DNA of 13,200 nt from Lachnospiraceae bacterium UBA1755 (GCA_002314805.1 DCHJ01000053.1:1-13200), one strand, 5' to 3'; numbered from the stretch's first letter, positions 1-6,500 are shown. Notes: generated by a model not told the origin, from the letters alone. Numbers and translations: made by a program.

Positions 1-815
1 CTTTACAGGCTGCTAAGGCAAGACTCTGGGCTGTAACTATGGTCTATGAGGCAGCTTCGGGTCATCCGGGCGGATCACTTTCCTGCCTTGATGTGCTTAC
101 ATATCTCTATAACGAAGAGATGAACGTTGATCCTGCGAACCCGCAGGCTCCTGACCGTGACCGTTTTGTCATGAGTAAGGGTCATTGCGCACCGGCTATG
201 TATCCGGTACTCGCGCTCCGCGGCTTCTTCCCGGAGGAGAGACTGCATGAGTTCAGAAAGATCGAATATCATATGTCAGGCCACGTTGAGATGAAGTATA
301 ACCCCGGTGTTGATATGTCAACAGGTTCTCTCGGACAGGGTATTGCTGTAGCAACAGGTATGGCACTTGCAGGCAAGACAGCCGGCAAGGATTACAGAGT
401 GTATGCTATCCTTGGTGACGGCGAGCTTGCTGAGGGTGAAGTATGGGAAGCAATGATGGCAGCCAACAAGTATCATCTTGACAACCTCTGCGCATGTGTA
501 GATGTCAACGGTCTTCAGATCGATGGAAAGACAGCTGACGTAATGCCGACAGAGCCGCTTGACAAGAAGTTTGAAGCATTCGGATGGCATGTGGTTAAGT
601 GCGACGGTCATGATTTCGATTCTATCAAGGCTGCATATGATGAGGCTAAGGCTACTAAGGGACAGCCGACCATGATCCTTGCAAAGACGACTAAGGGCAA
701 GGGCGTAAGCTTTATGGAAGACAATGCCGGATGGCACGGAAAGGCTCCTAATGCTGAGCAGTTTGAGACAGCAAAGGCTGAGCTTGAAGCAGTAATCAAA
801 GGATTGGAGGGATAA
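1..815 (+). CDS. Transketolase, N-terminal (thiamine-diphosphate) subunit, 5'-truncated
   Basis: This is the diphosphate-binding half of a split transketolase, the pentose-phosphate enzyme that moves two-carbon ketol units between sugar phosphates. The frame is open from base 3, upstream of the first visible ATG at 39. The family normally has about 20 to 30 residues before the SGHPGGS motif, so the true start lies outside the window. Counting from the ATG at 39, SGHPGGS is at residues 7-13, SKGHC at 46-50 and STGSLGQG at 94-101. The diphosphate/magnesium motif GDGE is at 126-129, and VNGLQIDG closes the metal site at about 156-163. The stop is two bases before the next gene, whose ribosome binding site lies within this gene's end, so the two halves are co-translated and probably form one complex. 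Confidence 0.95.
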   Translation, partial: LQAAKARLWAVTMVYEAASGHPGGSLSCLDVLTYLYNEEMNVDPANPQAPDRDRFVMSKGHCAPAMYPVLALRGFFPEERLHEFRKIEYHMSGHVEMKYNPGVDMSTGSLGQGIAVATGMALAGKTAGKDYRVYAILGDGELAEGEVWEAMMAANKYHLDNLCACVDVNGLQIDGKTADVMPTEPLDKKFEAFGWHVVKCDGHDFDSIKAAYDEAKATKGQPTMILAKTTKGKGVSFMEDNAGWHGKAPNAEQFETAKAELEAVIKGLEG

Positions 816-817
816 TC

Positions 818-1765
818 ATGGGAGACAAGATCGCTACACGTGAAGCCTATGGTAAGGCTCTTGCCGCAATGGCAGATAAGTATCCTGAGCTCGTTTGTTT
901 CGATGCAGACCTTGCAGGCGCTACAATGAGTAAGTATTTCAAGGAGGCATGCCCTGAGAGATTCTTCGATATGGGTATCGCAGAGGGTAACATGGTAGGC
1001 GTAGCAGCCGGTATGGCTACCTGCGGCTTCAAGCCTTTCGTCAATTCTTTTGCTATGTTCTCGGCAGGACGTGCATGGGAGCAGGTAAGAAACTCAGTTG
1101 CATATCCGGGACTCAATGTAAAGGTCATCGGTTCACACGGCGGACTTTCTGTAGGTGAAGACGGTGCAACACATCAGTGTATCGAGGATTTTGCACTTAT
1201 GAGAGTCATCCCGGGAATGACAGTGCTCTGCCCGTGCGACGGCAATGAGATGAAGCTTGCAGTTGAGGCACTCATCAATTATGACGGACCTGCATACATG
1301 AGATTAGGCCGTCTTGCAGTCGAGACAGTCACAGATACTATCCCGGACTATAAGTTTGAGATCGGCAAGGGCGCTATGCTTAAGGACGGCAAGGACGTAA
1401 CCATCGTCGCAACAGGTATGAACGTACAGATGGCACTTAAGGCAGCAGAGCTCCTTGCAGCAGACGGTATTTATGCAAGAGTTATTGATATGCATACCAT
1501 TAAGCCGCTTGATACTGAGATCATCGCCAAGGCAGCAAAGGAGACAGGCGCGATCGTTACTTCCGAGGAAGCTAACGTACTCGGCGGTCTCGGTGCAGCA
1601 GTTGCAGAGTTCTGCGCAGAGAACTGCATGGTTCCTGTGATCCGTCACGGTGTTGAGGACGTATTCGGACAGTCAGGCAAGGCTCCGCTGGTACTCGAGA
1701 AGTTCGGTATCTCACCGGAGGGCATAGCAGCAAAGGCAAAAGAAGCAGTTGCAAAGAAGCACTGA
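818..1765 (+). CDS. Transketolase, C-terminal (pyrimidine-binding) subunit
   Basis: This is the second half of the split transketolase, 315 residues, a usual length for this subunit. It carries the pyrimidine-binding and C-terminal transketolase domains. The GIAEGN motif at residues 53-58 holds the conserved glutamate that activates the thiamine ring (E56). The segment GSHGGLSVGEDGATHQ at 105-120 is the typical active-site loop. The C-terminal domain begins near residue 190 and contains the VTSEEANVLGG stretch. The ATG follows a GGAGG box at 806-810 that overlaps the end of the upstream subunit. DXP synthase and pyruvate dehydrogenase beta subunits share this fold, but the pairing with a transketolase N-terminal half and the motif details favour transketolase. 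Confidence 0.95.
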   Translation: MGDKIATREAYGKALAAMADKYPELVCFDADLAGATMSKYFKEACPERFFDMGIAEGNMVGVAAGMATCGFKPFVNSFAMFSAGRAWEQVRNSVAYPGLNVKVIGSHGGLSVGEDGATHQCIEDFALMRVIPGMTVLCPCDGNEMKLAVEALINYDGPAYMRLGRLAVETVTDTIPDYKFEIGKGAMLKDGKDVTIVATGMNVQMALKAAELLAADGIYARVIDMHTIKPLDTEIIAKAAKETGAIVTSEEANVLGGLGAAVAEFCAENCMVPVIRHGVEDVFGQSGKAPLVLEKFGISPEGIAAKAKEAVAKKH

Positions 1766-1777
1766 TTATGGTAAAAT
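1749..1777 (+). promoter_or_regulatory. Predicted extended -10 sigma-A promoter for rplS
   Basis: A -35-like TTGCAA at 1749-1754 is followed by a 17-base spacer and a TAAAAT -10 box at 1772-1777. A TG dinucleotide sits one base upstream of the -10 box (TGGTAAAAT), the extended -10 pattern. The promoter overlaps the last codons of the transketolase gene, which leaves a leader of about 77 bases before rplS. No terminator is visible between the two genes, so read-through from transketolase is also possible. Confidence 0.6.
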
Positions 1778-1783
1778 ATTTCG

Positions 1784-1860
1784 CGTTGTGATCAATCGGG
1801 TATTCCGCTGGAGAGTAATTCTTTTATGAGTGCCTAATACTATCAGGAGGAAATTGCACA
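1784..1860 (+). promoter_or_regulatory. rplS 5' leader, possibly an L19 autoregulatory leader
   Basis: About 77 bases separate the predicted transcription start from rplS. L19 leader RNAs are known upstream of rplS in Firmicutes, so a regulatory role is plausible. The only pairing found by eye is GTATT at 1800-1804 with AATAC at 1836-1840, plus small inner hairpins. A strong AGGAGG ribosome binding site at 1845-1850 lies just after the 3' arm. The fit to the known L19 leader family could not be tested here. Confidence 0.3.
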
Positions 1861-2208
1861 ATGAACGACATTATCAGAGAGATTGAGAAAGAGCAGCTTA
1901 AGGCAAGCGTAGATGCATTCTGTGTTGGTGATACCGTAAGAGTACACAACAAGATCAAAGAGGGTAACCGTGAGCGTATCCAGATCTTCGAGGGCACAGT
2001 AGTAAAGCGTCAGAACGGCGGAGCGCGTGAGACCTTCACAGTACGTAAGGCATCCAACGGAGTAGGCGTTGAGAAGACATGGCCGCTTCACAGCCCGTCA
2101 GTTGATAAGATCGAGGTTATCCGCAAGGGTAAAGTAAGAAGAGCTAAGCTCAACTACCTCAGAGACAGAGTTGGTAAGGCTGCCAAGGTTAAGGAAGCAG
2201 GCAGATAA
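1861..2208 (+). CDS. rplS: 50S ribosomal protein L19
   Basis: L19 sits at the interface of the 30S and 50S subunits. The 115-residue product matches the family length. It shows the characteristic core: VGDTVRVHNKIKEGNRERIQ at about 22-41, FEGTVVKRQNGG, FTVRKASNGVGVEKTWPLHSP in the middle, and the basic tail KVRRAKLNYLRDR. The start follows AGGAGG with a 10-base spacer. In many Firmicutes rplS ends an rpsP-rimM-trmD operon, but here transketolase genes lie upstream. A strong hairpin terminator follows, so rplS appears to be transcribed alone or with transketolase. Confidence 0.98.
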   Translation: MNDIIREIEKEQLKASVDAFCVGDTVRVHNKIKEGNRERIQIFEGTVVKRQNGGARETFTVRKASNGVGVEKTWPLHSPSVDKIEVIRKGKVRRAKLNYLRDRVGKAAKVKEAGR

Positions 2209-2223
2209 TTTAAGATCTTTCGC

Positions 2224-2252
2224 AGAGGACCGCCGAAGCGGTCCTCTTTACT
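2224..2252 (+). terminator. Rho-independent terminator after rplS
   Basis: A perfect 10-base-pair GC-rich stem (AGAGGACCGC at 2224-2233, GCGGTCCTCT at 2238-2247) with a CGAA loop is followed by TTACTT. The T tract is modest, but the stem is strong and lies 16 bases after the rplS stop codon. Confidence 0.85.
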
Positions 2253-2480
2253 TATGTACAGAAGGCATGCTCCGGAGTACAGTGAAATATCCGGGAGACA
2301 GGCAACGGAAGACCGTGATTTATCATGAAAGTATGTTGCCGAGGGCATGATATATCAGGAAGGCAGGCAATGGAGGGCAGTGAAGTATCCGGACAGCAGT
2401 GAAGTACACGGACCGCAGCCTGTGACGGCATATTGTCTTTAGTAATGCAGTCGCGGACAGCACGTAGTACCATATCCGCC
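2253..2480. other. Non-coding spacer with degenerate repeats
   Basis: No credible gene is visible on either strand; the short minus-strand frames here have no ribosome binding sites or recognisable motifs. The stretch contains three related copies of a 16-base sequence (2279-2294, 2377-2392, 2396-2411), two copies of a GGCARGCAAYGGA-like element (about 2297-2309 and 2362-2374), and an imperfect inverted repeat at 2317-2327 and 2346-2356. It looks like decayed or repeat-expanded spacer between the rplS terminator and the lepB promoter. Confidence 0.55.
2279..2411. repeat. Three-copy degenerate 16-base direct repeat
   Basis: Copies are ACAGTGAAATATCCGG (2279-2294), GCAGTGAAGTATCCGG (2377-2392) and GCAGTGAAGTACACGG (2396-2411). 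The last two are spaced by 19 bases in tandem. The surrounding bases also share AGGCAA(C/T)GGA-type words, suggesting an older, larger duplication. Confidence 0.55.
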
Positions 2481-2509
2481 TTGTGCAAGGTAAGCCGATT
2501 CTGTATAAT
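2481..2509 (+). promoter_or_regulatory. Predicted sigma-A promoter for the lepB operon
   Basis: TTGTGC at 2481-2486, a 17-base spacer and a consensus TATAAT at 2504-2509 form the best promoter in the rplS-lepB spacer. The predicted start near 2516 gives lepB a leader of more than 200 bases. That leader includes the whole 17-base repeat array. Confidence 0.65.
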
Positions 2510-2557
2510 GTCAATATAAAAGAAGACCGATTTCATCAGCTGCAGTGAGTGACCTGA

Positions 2558-2734
2558 CATGAAGGAGAAGGATCGTTATGATTATAGGATCGGTATGAAT
2601 ACCGGATTGATATGAACGAAGGACGGATAGGATCTACTAATTGACATGAATGAAGTTCAGTATGAATAAAGTTTGGTGTGAATAAAACTTTGGTGTGAAT
2701 GAAGGTTTTGTGTGAATAAAGGTTTGTTATGAAT
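2558..2734 (+). repeat. About 17-base tandem repeat array, a chain of minicistrons ending on the lepB start codon
   Basis: A (T/C)(A/G)TGAAT-like word recurs at 2558, 2577, 2594, 2611, 2645, 2661, 2677, 2694, 2711 and 2728. The spacing is 16-17 bases, apart from 19 at the first step and one decayed unit near 2628. The last copies are almost identical, and the final unit contains the lepB ATG. Each unit carries an SD-like A/G-rich word (for example GAAGG at 2701-2705 and AAAGG at 2718-2722), a 6-base spacer and an ATG or GTG. Reading from each start gives 6- to 10-codon peptides such as MIIGSV, MNTGLI, MNKTLV, MNEGFV and MNKGLL. Most stop codons overlap the next start by 4 bases (ATGA or GTGA). 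The best ribosome binding site, AAGGAGAAGG at 2562-2571, precedes the ATG at 2578. Whether the peptides are made is inference. Confidence 0.8.
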
Positions 2735-3304
2735 GACGGCTGGAATATAAGAGGAATACTGAAATTTGTGGTACATGCGCTTGTTATTGTTGCGATCGCA
2801 TGGTTCTTCGTGTGGGGCTTCGGAAAAAGCGTCGAGGTGGTAGGTCAGTCAATGGAGCCAACCTTGGAACCGGGACAGCGGGTCATACTGGACAGAGTCA
2901 GCTATAAATTTGAAGATCCGCAGCGATACGATGTGATCGCTTATACGGTTGAGGAGTTTAATGCCAGCAATATCGATGACCTCAAGGCCGATGAGCCTGC
3001 CCCCGTGCTTACTATAAAAAGGATAATCGGTCTGCCCGGAGAGCAGGTGCTCATCGCAGACGGAACGATATATATTGACGGTGAGCCGCTTACCGGTCAC
3101 GGCGACCTCAGCAAGTCAAGTCTTGCCGGCATAGCATCCGAACCGATACAGCTCGATGACAATGAATACTTTGTGTTGGGCGACAACAGAAAAGCCAGCG
3201 AAGATTCCAGATATGAAAAGATAGGCAATATTGGTAAAAACAGAATACTTGGCAAGGTATGGTACAGGACCCTGCCATTTAAGCAGGCAGGTAAGATAGA
3301 ATGA
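2729..3304 (+). CDS. lepB: Signal peptidase I
   Basis: This membrane-bound serine protease removes signal peptides from exported proteins on the outer face of the cytoplasmic membrane. The 191-residue product has one N-terminal membrane segment at about residues 11-30, typical of Gram-positive type I enzymes. The catalytic serine lies in GQSMEPTL (S41) and the general-base lysine in TIKRIIGLPGE (K97). The box E motif GDNRKASEDSR is at 151-161. The start codon is the last start in a 17-base repeat array, and its SD word is only AAAGG at 2718-2722. It overlaps the stop of the preceding minicistron as ATGA, so translation may depend on coupling. The stop codon overlaps the ylqF start by 4 bases. 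Confidence 0.97.
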   Translation: MNDGWNIRGILKFVVHALVIVAIAWFFVWGFGKSVEVVGQSMEPTLEPGQRVILDRVSYKFEDPQRYDVIAYTVEEFNASNIDDLKADEPAPVLTIKRIIGLPGEQVLIADGTIYIDGEPLTGHGDLSKSSLAGIASEPIQLDDNEYFVLGDNRKASEDSRYEKIGNIGKNRILGKVWYRTLPFKQAGKIE

Positions 3305-4155
3305 AGATCCAATGGTATCCGGGTCACATGACCAAAGCAGTCAGAAATATGCAGGAGGATGTAAAGGTGATCGATCTGATCATCGAGATGGTTGATGCAC
3401 GTGCACCTCTGGCAACACGCAATCCCGATGTGGACAGGCTCGGTCAGGGTAAAGGCCGGATAATTATCCTCAATAAGGCAGACATGGCAGATGAGTACTG
3501 CAACAGGCAGTGGAAGGACTATTTTGTCAGTCAGGGCTGCGAATGCATGTACATGGACTCCCGCAGGAGGGCAGATATGCGGGAACTCATGGCGTGCATC
3601 GACAAGGCCTCCGCGGAGAAGCGCGAGCGAGACAAAAAGCGCGGCATCATGAACCGTCCCGTAAGAGCCATGGTTGCAGGCATCCCCAATGTAGGCAAAT
3701 CCACCCTCATCAATACCATTGCAGGCAAAAGCGCGGCAAAGACAGGCAACAAACCCGGTGTCACAAAAGGAAATCAGTGGATACGCCTCAATAAACAGAT
3801 AGAGCTGCTGGACACTCCCGGCATCCTGTGGCCAAGGTTTGAAGATGAGCATGTAGGTGAGATGATCGCATACATCGGTTCTATCAATGACCTGATCGTG
3901 AACACGTCAGAGCTTGCGGAGTGCATGGTACAGCTGCTCATGGAGTTAAAGCCCGACGCTCTCAATGCCGCATACGGTATAGATTTATGTAATGCGGGGT
4001 TGAAACCCTACGATGTGATAGGTCTGATAGCTGCAGCCAGAGGCTGTCTCCGACAGGGAGGGGAGCCGGATATCGGCAAGGCAGAGCTCATGCTCATCAA
4101 CGATTTCAGGAGCGGCAGGTTGGGTCGGATCACTCTGGAAAAGTGTCCGCAGTGA
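3301..4155 (+). CDS. ylqF: Ribosome biogenesis GTPase YlqF/RbgA
   Basis: RbgA is a circularly permuted GTPase needed for late maturation of the 50S subunit. The permutation is visible: the G4 motif NKAD (58-61) comes before G1 GIPNVGKST (127-135), G2 PGVT (152-155) and G3 DTPG (171-174). The N-terminal WYPGHM contains H9, matching the catalytic histidine of this family. A C-terminal RNA-binding region follows, and the length of 284 residues is normal. The ATG overlaps the lepB stop (ATGA), so the two genes are translationally coupled. Placement beside rplS is common for this family. The last codons take part in a diverged duplication that continues into rnhB. Confidence 0.97.
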   Translation: MKIQWYPGHMTKAVRNMQEDVKVIDLIIEMVDARAPLATRNPDVDRLGQGKGRIIILNKADMADEYCNRQWKDYFVSQGCECMYMDSRRRADMRELMACIDKASAEKRERDKKRGIMNRPVRAMVAGIPNVGKSTLINTIAGKSAAKTGNKPGVTKGNQWIRLNKQIELLDTPGILWPRFEDEHVGEMIAYIGSINDLIVNTSELAECMVQLLMELKPDALNAAYGIDLCNAGLKPYDVIGLIAAARGCLRQGGEPDIGKAELMLINDFRSGRLGRITLEKCPQ

Positions 4156-4268
4156 TATGTTTAAGTCATGTGTGCAGCCAGAAGCTGCAGAAGATGAGGT
4201 AAGACCTCAGAAGAGCATAACGGCCAGCATCACTCTGAGTAAGACCCGCAGTGATGTAAATCAGTCAT
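4129..4268 (+). repeat. Diverged direct duplication spanning the ylqF/rnhB junction
   Basis: Bases 4129-4169 (the end of ylqF plus the first ATG of rnhB) and 4229-4268 match in order. ATCACTCTG occurs at 4129 and 4229, CCGCAGTGAT at 4147 and 4246, and AGTCAT at 4164 and 4263. The offset is 100, then 99 bases after a one-base indel. The copy encodes ITLSK inside the rnhB frame where the original encodes ITLEK at the YlqF C-terminus. Confidence 0.65.
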
Positions 4269-4924
4269 TAGAGGTATCGTCAGTGAAGGAAGAGAAACTG
4301 AAGCTTGAGCGTGAAAGACTGGCGCTCATGCACGAATTTGAAAATAAATACAGTGATTTTGCAGTGATCTGCGGTGTGGATGAGGCCGGCAGAGGACCGC
4401 TTGCAGGACCGGTGTGCGCCGGAGCATGTGTGCTCCCAAAGGACTGTGAGATACTTTATCTCAATGATTCCAAGAAGCTGAGCGAGAAAAGACGAGAAGA
4501 GCTTTATGTCGAGATAAAAGAAAAAGCACTGAGCTGGGCAGTAGGCATCTGTAATAATGATGCTATAGATGAGATCAATATCCTGCAGGCCACCTACAGG
4601 GCGATGAGAAGTGCGATATCTCAGATCACACCAGCACCTGATATCCTCCTCAATGATGCGGTTATAATACCGGAAGTAGATATCAAGCAGGTAGGGATAA
4701 TCAAGGGCGACGCAAGGAGTGTTAGTATTGCTGCGGCTAGCATCCTTGCCAAGGTGACGAGGGACCATCTGATGCTGGAGTACGATAAGCTCTATCCTGA
4801 ATACGGCTTTGCCGCTCATAAGGGTTATGGCACAAAGCAGCATATGGAGGCCATCAGACAGTATGGGCTGACTCCGATACACAGGAAGACCTTTATTACA
4901 GATAAGGTGCTGGGGAAGAAATGA
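4157..4924 (+). CDS. rnhB: Ribonuclease HII
   Basis: RNase HII cuts the RNA strand of RNA/DNA hybrids and starts removal of ribonucleotides misincorporated into DNA. In the maximal 255-residue frame the motif GVDEAGRGPLAGPV is at 73-86, with metal ligands D75 and E76. DSKKLSEKRRE follows at 104-114, LLNDAV holds D167, and SIAAASILAKVTRD ends at the fourth acidic residue, D203. The start is uncertain. The ATG at 4157 has no clear ribosome binding site and its first 42 codons include duplicated junction DNA. A GTG at 4283 follows AGAGG at 4270-4274 with an 8-base gap and would give 213 residues, close to many clostridial homologues. I favour 4283, although Bacillus RNase HII also has a long N-terminus. 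The gene is followed by a terminator. Confidence 0.95.
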   Translation: MFKSCVQPEAAEDEVRPQKSITASITLSKTRSDVNQSLEVSSVKEEKLKLERERLALMHEFENKYSDFAVICGVDEAGRGPLAGPVCAGACVLPKDCEILYLNDSKKLSEKRREELYVEIKEKALSWAVGICNNDAIDEINILQATYRAMRSAISQITPAPDILLNDAVIIPEVDIKQVGIIKGDARSVSIAAASILAKVTRDHLMLEYDKLYPEYGFAAHKGYGTKQHMEAIRQYGLTPIHRKTFITDKVLGKK

Positions 4925-5029
4925 TATGGAGCACCCCAATGCACGAACTCCTGAAACATACAATAAGCGGCGGGCGATATACTCATATCTGGCAGTTATA
5001 CAGTACATACAGTACATTAACAATTTCCG

Positions 5030-5057
5030 GGACTTGCATCCTGATGCGAGTCCTTTT
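5030..5057 (+). terminator. Rho-independent terminator between rnhB and yraN
   Basis: GGACTTGCAT (5030-5039) pairs with ATGCGAGTCC (5044-5053) across a CCTG loop: ten pairs with one G-U. TTTT follows at 5054-5057. It lies 105 bases after the rnhB stop and marks the end of the lepB operon. It also argues that a longer yraN frame beginning at 4926 is not the real gene start. Confidence 0.75.
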
Positions 5058-5090
5058 ACAATGGTACTGACCCGGTATTGTGATCAGTAT

Positions 5091-5453
5091 ATGAATAAGA
5101 GACAGATAGGTTCATGCAATGAGCGTACGGCAGAGGAGTATCTGACGGCGCTTGGTATGGAGACGGCAGCACGCAATTTCAGGACCAGGACAGGTGAGAT
5201 AGATCTTATCATGACGGATAAGTCTGCGCTTGTCTTTGTGGAAGTAAAATTCAGAGCGGGAGAGTCCGCAGGCAGTGCTCTGGAAGCGATAGACATCGGA
5301 AAGCGCAGACAGATAGTGCGTGTGAGCCAGCAGTATCTTGCACTTCACCGTGAATATGCGGACCGCCCGGTGCGTTATGACTGTATCGGAATCAACGGAG
5401 AAGATATAAGCTATATCCGCAATGCTTTTGATATAAAGGGCAATGTTTTATAG
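5091..5453 (+). CDS. YraN family (UPF0102) endonuclease-like protein
   Basis: Members of this family have a restriction-endonuclease-like fold; their cellular role is not well established. From the ATG at 5091 the product is 120 residues, the normal family size. It begins MNKRQIGSCNERTAEEYL, then NFRTRTGEIDLIMTD at about residues 29-43 and VFVEVKFR at about 48-55. Together these form the nuclease-like E...GEIDLI...EVK core, followed by IDIGKRRQI. The frame stays open back to 4926, but that extension shows no similarity I recognise and would span a hairpin terminator. No good ribosome binding site precedes 5091, so the exact start and its promoter are unresolved. Neighbouring rnhB in this position is a common arrangement. 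Confidence 0.88.
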   Translation: MNKRQIGSCNERTAEEYLTALGMETAARNFRTRTGEIDLIMTDKSALVFVEVKFRAGESAGSALEAIDIGKRRQIVRVSQQYLALHREYADRPVRYDCIGINGEDISYIRNAFDIKGNVL

Positions 5454-5513
5454 GAACAGCCGGAGAAAGGAAAAGAAGGTCACCGTAGTGGGTGATCGGA
5501 TCAGGCGAGTGAT

Positions 5514-6356
5514 ATGATTCAGGACATTTTACCAAGCAGACTTTATAACGGATATGATATATGCGATCCCCATGAGGACGATATTTTAGTATTCATAAGT
5601 GACAATAAGCTCCTCTGCGCAATCACGGAGGATGGCCTGCGCATGCCCGCATATTCTGAAACGGAGGCCGCTGACTGCAGGTATCTGATCCGAGTGGATA
5701 ATACCTCATTTTTCACATCCGCAGACCAAAAGGCTCTTGCTGTACTTCTTGAAAGAGATTATGCTTTCCACCCGATAGCGGATCTGCGGGGCTGCAGTCC
5801 GAGGTGGCTTTGCTTTGGAGCACTGACGGCGTTTTCATATGCCTCATGGTATGAGAAGAATAAATTCTGCGGAAGATGTGGTACCGAGCTTTTGCATAGT
5901 GACAGGGAACGCGCAATGGTATGCCCGGACTGCCACAATCAGGTATATCCGAAGATCTGTCCGGTAGTGATCGTGGGTGTGATAAAGGACGATACAATAC
6001 TGCTTACGAAATATAAGAATAAGATGAGCATCGACAGGTATGCTCTGATCGCGGGCTTTGCGGAGATCGGTGAGAGCATAGAGCAGACTGTAGCAAGGGA
6101 AGTGATGGAAGAGACCGGTATTAGAGTGAAGAATCTTAAATTCTATAAGAGTCAGCCCTGGGCCTTTTCCGATTCACTCCTTATGGGTTTTTATTGTGAG
6201 GAAGACGGTGACGATGAGGCAAGGCCTGACGGAGTGGAACTGGGCTTTGCTTCATGGATGACAAGGGACAGGGTGCCTGCATGTCAGGATGATGTAAGCC
6301 TCACATCGGAAATGATGGGGAGGTTCAGGGAACTCGGCAGAGCAGTTCTTGACTGA
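5514..6356 (+). CDS. nudC: NADH pyrophosphatase (NUDIX hydrolase, NudC type)
   Basis: NudC-type enzymes hydrolyse NADH to NMNH and AMP, and some remove NAD caps from RNA. The 280-residue protein has the expected order. A divergent N-terminal domain occupies residues 1-115. A zinc ribbon follows with C119, C122, C137 and C140. The Nudix box GFAEIGESIEQTVAREVMEETGI is at 181-203, with all GX5EX7REUXEEXGU residues present. Downstream is SQPWAFSDSLLMGF at 213-226, the NudC-specific signature. The ATG is preceded only by a weak purine-rich stretch, and a small hairpin (5478-5497) lies upstream. The 60-base gap after yraN shows no terminator, so co-transcription with yraN is likely. Confidence 0.95.
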   Translation: MIQDILPSRLYNGYDICDPHEDDILVFISDNKLLCAITEDGLRMPAYSETEAADCRYLIRVDNTSFFTSADQKALAVLLERDYAFHPIADLRGCSPRWLCFGALTAFSYASWYEKNKFCGRCGTELLHSDRERAMVCPDCHNQVYPKICPVVIVGVIKDDTILLTKYKNKMSIDRYALIAGFAEIGESIEQTVAREVMEETGIRVKNLKFYKSQPWAFSDSLLMGFYCEEDGDDEARPDGVELGFASWMTRDRVPACQDDVSLTSEMMGRFRELGRAVLD

Positions 6357-6461
6357 ACATAGTATACGGTGTTAAGAGTCAAAAGGATCCGCTCCGGTGT
6401 TTCGCAGTGCAATAGTAAAGCTGCGGAGAATGACCGCTGCAGCAGTCTGCACCAGTATGAC

Positions 6462-6500
6462 AAAAAATATACGGCGGTCCCGCATGTGGAACCGCCGTAT
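6462..6500 (-). terminator. Terminator of prs, shared with convergent nudC
   Basis: A perfect 10-pair stem (ATACGGCGGT at 6469-6478, ACCGCCGTAT at 6491-6500) lies between the convergent nudC and prs genes. On the minus strand it is followed by a run of six T (6467-6462), making it a strong terminator for prs. On the plus strand the tail TTACATTTATT is weaker but could end nudC transcripts. Bases 6357-6461 show no other gene. Confidence 0.85.

Noticed and set aside
2252..2560. Minus-strand frame of 102 codons in the rplS-lepB spacer
   Set aside because: It covers repeats and a plus-strand promoter, with no plausible ribosome binding site or recognisable domain.
2558..2734. CRISPR-like array
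   Set aside because: The repeat period is about 17 bases with no separate unique spacers and no cas genes; the units are tandem and contain start codons.
3097..3852. Minus-strand frame of 251 codons
   Set aside because: It lies antisense to lepB and ylqF, whose motifs are unmistakable. Its cysteine- and histidine-rich translation shows no family features.
4999..5016. Tandem TACAGTACA duplication
   Set aside because: Only two 9-base copies are present, so it may be chance slippage; it is mentioned only as part of the yraN upstream finding.
4280..5023. Minus-strand frame of 247 codons
   Set aside because: It lies antisense to rnhB; no ribosome binding site or recognisable motif was seen.
5478..5497. 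Hairpin upstream of nudC (GGTCACC with GGTGATC)
   Set aside because: It has no T tract and no match to a known regulatory element; it is too short to claim a function.
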